Of a DNA stretch of 7,891 nucleotides, positions 1 to 5,691 are shown one piece after another (position 1 is the stretch's first letter; every line of letters begins with the position of its first letter). The notes under the pieces were generated by a model. That model had not been told where the DNA came from, ran no database searches, and saw nothing but the letters and a program-made list of their open reading frames with translations. The DNA lies in NCBI GenBank assembly GCA_018695085.1, contig JABHOU010000519.1, positions 1 to 7,891 on the forward strand, written 5' to 3'. Source of the DNA: Opitutia bacterium. GTDB lineage: Bacteria; Verrucomicrobiota; Verrucomicrobiia; Opitutales; Seribacteraceae. The position numbers were made by a program, and so were the translations under genes.

Positions 1-54
1 AAAGTCGAAATCGAGCGATTTTTCGCTTCGGACGAAATCTTTGAAATAGCCTAG
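1..54 (+). CDS. Possible 3' end of an unidentified gene
   Basis: Frame 1 is open from the window edge and ends at a TAG at 52-54, giving a tail of 17 residues (KVEIERFFASDEIFEIA) with the acidic, mixed composition of a normal protein C-terminus. It would run convergently towards ispF, and its stop codon lies in the hairpin that also holds the ispF stop. The family cannot be named from so few residues. Another frame of the same stretch is also open for a short way, so the reading frame is a judgement. The alternative is that this is spacer downstream of ispF. Confidence 0.35.
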   Translation, partial: KVEIERFFASDEIFEIA

Positions 55-68
55 CCCGAGGCTATTTC
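43..68. terminator. 10-bp perfect hairpin at the ispF 3' end
   Basis: The arms GAAATAGCCT (43-52) and AGGCTATTTC (59-68) are perfect reverse complements around a six-base loop. The ispF stop (62-64) lies in one arm, and the possible + strand stop (52-54) straddles the other arm and the loop. This is what a bidirectional terminator or mRNA-end stabiliser between convergent genes looks like. Neither side has the T-tract of a classical intrinsic terminator, so the function is inferred from position and stem quality. Confidence 0.5.
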
Positions 69-553
69 GAATTCGATACGAGAAGGCACACGGCATGTGC
101 CCCGATCCCTTCACCTCGGCCGATTCCACCGATGCCTTCATTGGTCGTAGCCTTTATGCCAACTTGGTTGGTCTCGACGTCGAGAACTTGGGCTAATCTC
201 TCTTTCATCGCGTCAACGTATGGAGAGATCGTAGGCTTTTCGGCAATTATCGTGGCGTCCACGTTTCCGATGAGATATCCTCTAGCCTCACATTCCTCTT
301 TTGCCTTCAGGAGGATTTTCATGGAGTCGATGCCTTCCAGAGTCGGGTCGCTCGGCGGAAAGTGAACCCCAATGTCGGGTAGAGCAAGGGCACCTAGAAT
401 GGCATCGGCGAGAGCGTGGGTCAAGCAGTCGGCGTCGGAGTGTCCTTCCAGTCCCAGTGCATGAGGAATCTCAACTCCTCCAAGTATTAGCTTTCGTCCC
501 TCGGCGAATCGGTGAACGTCGTAACCTTGGCCAATGCGGAAAGGGTGATTCAT
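62..553 (-). CDS. ispF: 2-C-methyl-D-erythritol 2,4-cyclodiphosphate synthase
   Basis: IspF cyclises CDP-ME 2-phosphate to MEcPP with release of CMP, the fifth enzyme of the MEP isoprenoid pathway; the family forms cytosolic trimers with a metal at each subunit interface. The protein has 163 residues, against about 156-160 usually. The opening GYDVHRF carries metal ligands Asp12 and His14, and the third, His46, follows HSDAD. DIGVHFPPSDP (60-70) and the ending ATTNEGIGGIGRGEGI (135-150) are family signatures. The ATG overlaps the ispD stop in an ATGA, and an AAGGA sits six bases upstream of it, so this start is well supported. It is the last gene of pyrF-ispD-ispF. No key residue is missing. 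Confidence 0.97.
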   Translation of the reverse strand: MNHPFRIGQGYDVHRFAEGRKLILGGVEIPHALGLEGHSDADCLTHALADAILGALALPDIGVHFPPSDPTLEGIDSMKILLKAKEECEARGYLIGNVDATIIAEKPTISPYVDAMKERLAQVLDVETNQVGIKATTNEGIGGIGRGEGIGAHAVCLLVSNSK

Positions 554-1257
554 GCTTTTTCCTTGTTAATTAGAAATTCAATATAAGATAAGTCAGCGGG
601 TGTGGTGACTTTGGGATTCGGATAGCCTGAGTCCACGAGGGATACTGGATGACCGAGCAGTCCCACGGCGGAAGTTTCATCTGTGACCGACAAGTTTTTT
701 GCTAGGGCTTGGACCATCCCTTCCCGGAGTAGTTTGGCTTGAAAGGTTTGGGGAGTTTCCATTGCCCATAGACTGCTCCGATCGATGGTATGACCGGCAA
801 TGGGGTAGGAGCCTTGGTCCTCTCGGGTCTGCTTGATTGTGTCTATTACCGGATGGGCCAGTGTTGCCCCTCCGGTCTCGATCGCTACGGATAGAAGCTT
901 GACCAGACTTTTCGCCCTAATCATTGGGCGAGCGCAATCGTGTACGAAAATGATTTGTATCTCAGGCGTAATCTTCGCAAGAGCATTTTGCACAGAGTGG
1001 CGTCGCTCTTCGCCGCCTTTAACTAAGATGACTTTGACACCCTCTGGAGCCATCTTGCTTGCTTCACTTTCCAAGAGTTCTTTTTGCGATTGATCACGAT
1101 AAGTGACTATCCACAAGTTGGCTACGGCCGCCTCGCGAAAAGCAAGCAAGGATTTTGCGAATAACGTGCATCCTCCCACTTCGTATAGAATCTTATCGTC
1201 TACGCATTTCCTCATACGACTACCGCGACCAGCAGCGAGCAGGATGGCGGCGTTCAT
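550..1257 (-). CDS. ispD: 2-C-methyl-D-erythritol 4-phosphate cytidylyltransferase
   Basis: IspD joins MEP to CTP, giving CDP-ME and pyrophosphate, the third step of the MEP pathway. The protein has 235 residues, a normal family length. The nucleotide-binding loop LAAGRGSRM (7-15) contains Arg14, and Lys22 follows it; both match catalytic positions of the E. coli enzyme (from memory, Arg20 and Lys27). HDCARPMI (106-113) gives the metal-binding Asp107. DRSSLWAMETPQTF (159-172) carries Arg160, and KVTTPADL (216-223) carries Lys216, the usual MEP-side residues. The last base-pair of the family's common AARP motif varies here to CARP, which is conservative. Its ATG overlaps the pyrF stop, and its own stop overlaps the ispF start. 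IspD and IspF are fused in some bacteria; here they are separate. Confidence 0.96.
   Translation of the reverse strand: MNAAILLAAGRGSRMRKCVDDKILYEVGGCTLFAKSLLAFREAAVANLWIVTYRDQSQKELLESEASKMAPEGVKVILVKGGEERRHSVQNALAKITPEIQIIFVHDCARPMIRAKSLVKLLSVAIETGGATLAHPVIDTIKQTREDQGSYPIAGHTIDRSSLWAMETPQTFQAKLLREGMVQALAKNLSVTDETSAVGLLGHPVSLVDSGYPNPKVTTPADLSYIEFLINKEKA
560..564 (-). promoter_or_regulatory. Shine-Dalgarno site of ispF
   Basis: AAGGA on the minus strand lies six bases before the ispF ATG, inside the last codons of ispD. It is one of only two well-placed Shine-Dalgarno sites in the window. Both precede a gene whose start overlaps the upstream stop codon, so translation of ispF is probably coupled to ispD. 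Confidence 0.65.
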
Positions 1258-1979
1258 GATAAAAGAGACTTTTGACTTGAAGCCAGTTCTTCTTGGATTT
1301 GGCCAATGACCCCTGCGGGGTTTTCCGCCTCTAGAATAGGTCGACCGACCACAAGATAGTTCGCACCCGCTTGAGATGCCTCAGCGGGGGTCATGACGCG
1401 CTTCTGGTCTCCTAGGTCGGAGCCTGCGGGGCGAATTCCAGGCGTAACAAAACTGACAGTTGAAGGCAAAATGTTGCGAAGCGAGCGTAATTCCTTGGGT
1501 GAGCAGACTATACCTCCGACTCCCGCATCGGTTGCAAGTTTGGCGAGCCTTGTCACTTGATCTTCGGGGGTATTCATTACTCCTAGCCTATTGAGGTTTT
1601 CCGAGTCCATGGAGGTCAGTACGGTGACTGCGAGCAAGGTGGCGTCAGGAAGGACCCCGCGCATGGTGTCTGAGCAGCGGGTCAAGGCTTCCGAACCAGC
1701 CGAGGCATGAATGGTAAGCATAGAGATCGGAAGGGTCGAAAGGCTTTCTATGGCTTTCGCCATTGTGTTCGGGATATCGTGCAGTTTGAGGTCGAGAAAG
1801 ATGTTTTTGCCCTCGCTCGCCAAGTCGCATACGAAGGTAGGTCCATCGCGCAGGTAGGTTTGCAGACCGATTTTAATCCACTTCAGGTTTTCTCCAGCAG
1901 CTTGAATTATCGTTTCGGCTCGGCTTCTAGACTCTACGTCCAGAGCTAAGATTACCTCTGTTGTGTTTTGGATCTGCAT
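1254..1979 (-). CDS. pyrF: Orotidine 5'-phosphate decarboxylase
   Basis: PyrF decarboxylates OMP to UMP, the last step of de novo pyrimidine synthesis, as a cytosolic TIM-barrel dimer. With the ATG at 1977-1979 the protein has 241 residues, the usual size. ALDV near the N-terminus gives Asp14 and KIGL gives Lys36. The catalytic motif DLKLHDIPN (63-71) supplies Asp63, Lys65 and Asp68, and TPGIRP (179-184) and VGRPI (211-215, Arg213) bind phosphate. The frame stays open to a TTG at 2067-2069, but the extra 30 residues are not family-like and would reach the ispE ATG. A tandem ATG at 1989-1994 is a possible alternative start. None of these candidates has a Shine-Dalgarno site. It is the first gene of the operon and overlaps ispD by ATGA. 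Confidence 0.95.
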   Translation of the reverse strand: MQIQNTTEVILALDVESRSRAETIIQAAGENLKWIKIGLQTYLRDGPTFVCDLASEGKNIFLDLKLHDIPNTMAKAIESLSTLPISMLTIHASAGSEALTRCSDTMRGVLPDATLLAVTVLTSMDSENLNRLGVMNTPEDQVTRLAKLATDAGVGGIVCSPKELRSLRNILPSTVSFVTPGIRPAGSDLGDQKRVMTPAEASQAGANYLVVGRPILEAENPAGVIGQIQEELASSQKSLLS

Positions 1980-2068
1980 TGATTCGAACATCATGCGCGA
2001 AAAGGGAATCGGGCAAACTTTTATTTCGGTTCGCCTCAACGGGAACCCAATGCTAGACGAAGTCATCA
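1980..2068. promoter_or_regulatory. Divergent pyrF/ispE promoter region
   Basis: These 89 bases separate the preferred pyrF start from the ispE start and must carry, or lie beside, the promoters of both units. I could not pick a convincing -35/-10 pair on either strand. A short inverted repeat, GGTTC and GAACC, is visible at about 2029-2047 with a ten-base loop; it is too short to call an operator. The shared region would allow co-control of ispE with pyrF-ispD-ispF. Confidence 0.4.
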
Positions 2069-2965
2069 ATGAAGTCAGGAATTCGAAGCGTTAGCGTTTT
2101 CTCGCCCGCAAAGGTGAATTTATTTCTCGCGGTTACAGGCAAGCGCCCTGATGGCTTTCATGATATACTTTCCGTAGCGGCTCCTTTGCAGTTGGGTGAC
2201 GTCGTCACCATCGAGGCGAGGGTTGGACATGGAGAGGTCGATTGCCTATGCCCTGAGTTACAATTGCCCGTAGGAGAGGATAATATTGCTGTTAGGGCGG
2301 CTCGGGCATGGTTGAATAAGGCGAGGTGTGAATGGAATGTTTGCATCACTATCAGCAAGCGTATTCCGGTTGGCGGTGGTTTGGGTGGGGGAAGTTCCAA
2401 TGCAGTGGCTACCTTGCACGCGTTAAATCTACTTGCCAAAGTTCCCTTGCCTTTTGAAACCCTCTTGGACTTGGCTGGGGAACTTGGCTCTGATTGCCCG
2501 CTTTTCTTATTCGGCGAACCTTGCTTATTGGAGGGCAGGGGAGAATCGGTAAAGCCTCTGCCTGCAAAAGTTTCCGAAAGGTTTCGCGGTAGCCGTTTGC
2601 TTCTTTTCGCACCAAGTTTAGGAATGGATACGACCGAGGTTTACGATCGCCTGGCGCACAATCCCGGTTGGTATTCCGATATGGGGCATGCCAGAGCTCT
2701 CTTGGCGAAATGGACCGAAGGAAGCGATGATGTGGATGCTTTGCTGGCAAACGACCTTCAAAAGCCCGTTTTTGAAAAATGTCCGGGATTTCCTGTCCTG
2801 CTCGAGGAACTGAGTGAGGGATTTGGCTGGAAATGCGGAATGAGTGGGAGCGGGTCATGTTGTTTCGCTTTGCTGGACAATGGGTTAGGTGTTTCTGGTG
2901 GGGTTAAGAAAATCCGTTCTGCGTGGGGAGAGGATTGCTTTGTTGAAGAAACCGCTTTCGCCTAA
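2069..2965 (+). CDS. ispE: 4-diphosphocytidyl-2-C-methyl-D-erythritol kinase
   Basis: IspE phosphorylates CDP-ME at its 2-OH with ATP, the fourth MEP step, between IspD and IspF. It is a GHMP-superfamily kinase of 298 residues; the family runs about 280-310. SPAKVNLFL (12-20) holds catalytic Lys15, followed by GKRPDGFHD (24-32). The glycine-rich ATP loop is PVGGGLGGGSSNA (100-112). GSDCPLF (140-146) carries Asp142, matching the catalytic Asp of GADVP in E. coli. MSGSGSCCFAL (258-268) is the third GHMP motif. The Asn in GGGSSN also occurs in E. coli and is not a defect. There is no Shine-Dalgarno; the start is chosen because motif I lies close behind it. It is transcribed away from pyrF-ispD-ispF, and ptsI follows 79 bases downstream. 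Confidence 0.96.
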   Translation: MKSGIRSVSVFSPAKVNLFLAVTGKRPDGFHDILSVAAPLQLGDVVTIEARVGHGEVDCLCPELQLPVGEDNIAVRAARAWLNKARCEWNVCITISKRIPVGGGLGGGSSNAVATLHALNLLAKVPLPFETLLDLAGELGSDCPLFLFGEPCLLEGRGESVKPLPAKVSERFRGSRLLLFAPSLGMDTTEVYDRLAHNPGWYSDMGHARALLAKWTEGSDDVDALLANDLQKPVFEKCPGFPVLLEELSEGFGWKCGMSGSGSCCFALLDNGLGVSGGVKKIRSAWGEDCFVEETAFA

Positions 2966-2981
2966 AAGATCTTCTTTTTTT
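2964..2981 (+). terminator. Weak terminator candidate after ispE
   Basis: Directly at the ispE stop, AAAAGA (2964-2969) can pair with TCTTTT (2973-2978) around a three-base loop, and the 3' arm is part of a run of seven T residues (2975-2981). The stem has almost no G-C pairs, so it could be only a weak or partial terminator. If it works, ptsI needs its own promoter in the remaining ~60 bases; otherwise ispE and ptsI are cotranscribed. Confidence 0.25.
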
Positions 2982-2999
2982 GTGGCGGAATCAACCAAT

Positions 3000-3053
3000 T
3001 TCAGGCATCATTTCTCCCCCTCAGTTGTCTGAGATTTATTTTGCATGCCTGAA
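3000..3053 (+). promoter_or_regulatory. Nested leader hairpin covering the ptsI start codon
   Basis: TTCAGGCAT (3000-3008) is the exact reverse complement of ATGCCTGAA (3045-3053), and the latter contains the ptsI ATG and the next two codons. The 36 bases between contain a second hairpin, CTCAG (3020-3024) and CTGAG (3029-3033) around a TTGT tetraloop. In the mRNA the outer stem would pair the start codon. No Shine-Dalgarno is present to compete with it. Regulation of ptsI translation is an inference; the pairing itself is plain in the sequence. Confidence 0.45.
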
Positions 3054-4820
3054 GATACCCAAAGACGTGAAATTATCCTTCACGGCATAGCGGCCTCCCC
3101 CGGTGTCGCTCATGGTCGCGTATTCCGCTTTCTTCATGGAGAAGTGGAGGTGCCTTCTTATTTGGTAGGGAAGGAGAGTCAGGAAGCGGAAATTATTCGC
3201 TTCGAGCAAGCCTTGTTGGAGACTCGTGAACAGATTAAGGAAATTCGAGCCGACGTGGGGAAAAGTCTCGGGGAAAACGAAGCCGCTATTTTCGATGCGC
3301 ATGTCCTCGTGCTGGAGGATCAAGCCTTGATCGACGATGTTGTCGGAGAGGTGCATAACACGGGGGACAACGTTGAGCAATGTCTGCATCGCGTTAGCTC
3401 TCGTTACCTTGATTTCTTCGACGGACTTGAAGATCAATACCTGCGCGAGCGAGCTTCCGACGTCCGGGACGTCACTCGTCGTCTTTTACGTAACCTGCTC
3501 GGAGCTACGGGATCTGGCACTGCTTTTTTGGATGAACCCAGAGTACTGGTTTCCGAAGATCTTACGCCATCGGATACGGCTTCGTTGGATAGATCGAAGA
3601 TTCTCGGCATCGCCACTGATAGTGGTGGTCGTTCCAGTCATGCAGTAATTATGGCCCGAGCGGGTGAGATCCCGGCAGTTGTGGGACTCAGGGAGTTGAC
3701 CGTTAACTTGCAAGACGGTGACACCGTACTTGTCGATGGTTTTGAGGGAACGGTCGTCATCAACCCCGGCGAACAAACTCTTTTCCGTTACGGGGAAGTG
3801 AGTTTTAAGCGAAAGAAGCTTTTGGACCTAGTGGTCGATGAAAGTTACTTGCCCGCGGAGACTGCCGATGGACGGAAGTTAACCGTTTTCGCCAATGCTG
3901 ATTCTCCAGAAGAGGTCGCGAAAGCGAACGAAAACGGTGCCCTTGGGGTAGGACTTTTTCGAACAGAGTCCGTTTTTCTTCGGCACAATCGAATTCCCGA
4001 TGAGGAGGAGCAGTTTCAAGAGTACAAGGCGGTGGTGGAAGCCTCTTCTCCCTTGCCCGTGACGATCCGAACTCTTGATTTGGGTGGAGACAAGGTGCTT
4101 GGTTCCTCTGATCGCGTAAAGGAGGACAATCCATTCATGGGCTTCAGAGCCATTCGGTTTTGTCTTCGTAACAAGGATGTCTTTCTGACTCAGCTCAGGG
4201 CAATCTTGAGGGCCAGCGCCTTTGGTAAGGTCAAGATCATGTTCCCTATGATTAGCGGAGTTGGTGAAATGCTCAGTGCCCGAGAAACTCTCGATGAGGC
4301 GAAGACGCAACTGGAGAAAAGAGGAGAGGCTTTTGATCCGCAAACTCCCGTAGGTTGTATGATCGAGACTCCTGCTGCCGTTACCATTTGCGATCTGTTA
4401 GCCGAGCACGCTGATTTCTTTAGTATCGGAACCAACGATCTCGTTCAGTATCTGCTAGCGGTTGATAGGATCAACAACCAGATCGCATATCTGTATGAAC
4501 CTCATCATCCTGCAGTGATTCGAGCTGTGGGGCATGTGGCAGAAGTTGGGAGGAAGAAGGGTGTCGAGGTTTCCGTCTGCGGAGAGATGGCCGGAGATCC
4601 TCACTTTACGGCATTGTTGATGGGGTTGGGGATCGATGAAATGAGCGTGGCTCCGCCTCTCATCCCGGAGTTGAAGTTTTTTGCCCGTCGCTTCACTATT
4701 CTCGAAGCGGAAAAATTACGGGAAGAAGTTGAGCAAATGGCGAGGCCATCCCAAATCCTCGTCAGAATCAAGGCCTTTCATGATGAAAAAATGGCAGGTT
4801 TCTACGATGTTGACGAATAG
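3045..4820 (+). CDS. ptsI: PTS Enzyme I (phosphoenolpyruvate-protein phosphotransferase)
   Basis: Enzyme I takes phosphate from PEP and passes it to HPr, the first step of the phosphotransferase system, in the cytosol as a dimer. The protein has 591 residues, against about 570-590 usually. GIAASPGVAHGRVF (14-27) opens the N-terminal HPr-binding part. The swivelling phosphohistidine domain has GGRSSHAVIMAR (194-205), with His199 as the phosphorylated residue. The PEP-binding barrel shows GLFRTE (303-308), TLDLGGDK (343-350), NPFMGFRAIR (362-371), IETPAA (440-445) and SIGTNDLVQY (460-469). SVCGEMAGD (510-518) holds the active-site Cys512. There is no GAF domain, so this is standard Enzyme I, not PtsP. 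It converges on its partner ptsH instead of following it, and its start sits in an inverted repeat. Confidence 0.97.
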   Translation: MPEDTQRREIILHGIAASPGVAHGRVFRFLHGEVEVPSYLVGKESQEAEIIRFEQALLETREQIKEIRADVGKSLGENEAAIFDAHVLVLEDQALIDDVVGEVHNTGDNVEQCLHRVSSRYLDFFDGLEDQYLRERASDVRDVTRRLLRNLLGATGSGTAFLDEPRVLVSEDLTPSDTASLDRSKILGIATDSGGRSSHAVIMARAGEIPAVVGLRELTVNLQDGDTVLVDGFEGTVVINPGEQTLFRYGEVSFKRKKLLDLVVDESYLPAETADGRKLTVFANADSPEEVAKANENGALGVGLFRTESVFLRHNRIPDEEEQFQEYKAVVEASSPLPVTIRTLDLGGDKVLGSSDRVKEDNPFMGFRAIRFCLRNKDVFLTQLRAILRASAFGKVKIMFPMISGVGEMLSARETLDEAKTQLEKRGEAFDPQTPVGCMIETPAAVTICDLLAEHADFFSIGTNDLVQYLLAVDRINNQIAYLYEPHHPAVIRAVGHVAEVGRKKGVEVSVCGEMAGDPHFTALLMGLGIDEMSVAPPLIPELKFFARRFTILEAEKLREEVEQMARPSQILVRIKAFHDEKMAGFYDVDE

Positions 4821-4844
4821 TCTAAAGCCATCCGTGCTTTGACT
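4819..4844. terminator. Hairpin at the ptsI/ptsH convergent junction
   Basis: AGTC then AAAGC (4819-4822 and 4824-4828, with T4823 bulged) pairs with GCTTTGACT (4836-4844) around a seven-base loop, giving nine base pairs with one bulge. It begins inside the ptsI TAG and ends three bases before the ptsH stop codon, filling the 27-base gap. No T-tract follows on either strand. A role as a two-way transcript end is inferred from its position. Confidence 0.4.
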
Positions 4845-4847
4845 GGA

Positions 4848-5126
4848 TTACTCTTCTTGGAAGTTGCTCACGAAGAGCTTGGTTATTTCTTTGCAGAAAC
4901 CTTCCGCGTTCTCGCAATTTGCATGGAAGGTGAGTTTTGTTCCCTTGCCCGCGGCAAGCATCATGATTCCCATTATACTTTTTCCGTTCACTCGCTCACC
5001 ATCTTTTTCCACCCAGATTTCGCCGGTGTAGTTATTGGCTATTCGCACGATCATAGCGGCTGGGCGCGCGTGAACTCCCATCTGATTCGTTACTTCCAAT
5101 ACAATTACTGGCGCATCTTCGCTCAT
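4848..5126 (-). CDS. ptsH: Phosphocarrier protein HPr
   Basis: HPr accepts phosphate from Enzyme I on a histidine and hands it to sugar-specific EII proteins or regulatory targets. The chosen protein has 92 residues, close to the usual 85-90. NQMGVHARPAA (14-24) contains the phosphorylated His19 and the following Arg21. VNGKSIMGIMML (46-57) contains Ser50, equivalent to the regulatory Ser46 phosphorylated by HPr kinase in many bacteria. The frame extends another 34 codons upstream, but that leader is unlike HPr and would run into pgpA, so the ATG at 5124-5126 is preferred. No Shine-Dalgarno precedes it. It lies 49 bases after pgpA on the same strand and faces ptsI. No EII gene is in the window. 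Confidence 0.96.
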   Translation of the reverse strand: MSEDAPVIVLEVTNQMGVHARPAAMIVRIANNYTGEIWVEKDGERVNGKSIMGIMMLAAGKGTKLTFHANCENAEGFCKEITKLFVSNFQEE

Positions 5127-5145
5127 GTTCAATTTTGATTTGGGC

Positions 5146-5180
5146 CCTAAAGAGGAAAAAAGACAAAGGAAAAGTTTAGG
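5146..5180 (-). other. Pyrimidine tract between pgpA and ptsH, framed by an inverted repeat
   Basis: On the minus strand, CCTAAA (5180-5175, holding the pgpA TAA) and TTTAGG (5151-5146) are exact reverse complements. Between them lie 23 bases of which 22 are C or T. The stem is short and AT-rich, so the fold alone is weak. The tract could be a binding site for an RNA-binding protein or a processing site between the two genes, or simple spacer. No ptsH promoter could be recognised here. Confidence 0.3.
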
Positions 5181-5691
5181 AAAATATCCACAAGCATAAT
5201 CCGGCGGCGAATGCGGCTCCCAGATCATCGACTACTACCCCAATACCTTTGGGTAGCACTTGGAGCCGATTAATACCAAGGGGTTTCCATATGTCGAAAA
5301 TACGAAATAAAACAAAGCCGGCCATTGTTAAGGTCAGCTTCTCGAGAGTTCCTTCGAGGGTGGTGAGGTCATTCGAAATGCCCCAGAAAACTAGCGGCAT
5401 GGCAACGAATTCGTCGATTATTACCTCTCCCGGGTCACGTTTGCAAAGAATGCGTTCGGCTGCTGAGCAAATCGGAATTGCGAGCAAGGCAAGAAGGGTG
5501 AATCCCCACAAAATGTATGATGGCGGTAGATACGACCATTCCAGAAGTGCGAGAAAGGCAAGGGCTCCCGCAAGTGAGCCAAAGGTTCCCGGAGCGGGAC
5601 AACAAGTTCCCAAGGGACCTAGAGTTGCTATGCCGAGCAATAATCGATTCGAGCCAGAGTCCTGTGAAGCGGATGGGGGGGCGTCCGTCAC
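5176..5691 (-). CDS. pgpA: Phosphatidylglycerophosphatase A
   Basis: PgpA removes the phosphate from phosphatidylglycerophosphate to give phosphatidylglycerol, at the inner membrane, completing the step begun by PgsA. The protein has 171 residues, a normal family length. PAPGTFGSLAG (32-42) is the N-terminal signature. KRDPGEVIIDE (84-94) and FRIFDIWKP (129-137) carry the conserved acidic residues, and GIGVVVDDLGAA (149-160) gives the DD pair. Hydrophobic segments lie at about 39-51, 60-76, 96-106 and 152-170. The start is GTG, overlapping the pgsA TGA as GTGA, with AGGA six bases upstream. About 15 polar residues precede the conserved part. Because it directly follows pgsA, translational coupling of the pair is likely. 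Confidence 0.95.
   Translation of the reverse strand: MTDAPPSASQDSGSNRLLLGIATLGPLGTCCPAPGTFGSLAGALAFLALLEWSYLPPSYILWGFTLLALLAIPICSAAERILCKRDPGEVIIDEFVAMPLVFWGISNDLTTLEGTLEKLTLTMAGFVLFRIFDIWKPLGINRLQVLPKGIGVVVDDLGAAFAAGLCLWIFS

Noticed and set aside
1980..2068. Specific sigma-70 promoters between pyrF and ispE
   Set aside because: No hexamer pair with acceptable spacing stood out on either strand, so only the region is annotated.
1980..2069. An N-terminal extension of PyrF by 30 residues from a TTG or the following ATG
   Set aside because: The added residues are unlike any PyrF N-terminus, would lengthen the protein beyond the usual size, and would make the gene overlap the ispE start codon head to head. 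No Shine-Dalgarno supports it.
2377..2412. Asn in the IspE glycine-rich loop (GGGSSN) as a lost catalytic residue
   Set aside because: E. coli IspE has the same Asn there. The catalytic Asp lies in the later GxDxP motif and is present as Asp142.
3879..4343. Long minus-strand open frame inside ptsI, and similar antisense frames in ispE and pgpA
   Set aside because: They lie wholly within genes with clear family motifs, have arginine- and serine-rich compositions typical of shadow frames, and show no recognisable domain.
4839..5138. Plus-strand open frame antisense to ptsH
   Set aside because: It is the complement of a certain HPr gene and shows no family motif of its own.
5127..5228. A 34-residue N-terminal extension of HPr
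   Set aside because: It would read back through the spacer into pgpA in another frame, and HPr proteins begin just before the first strand, as the ATG at 5124-5126 gives.
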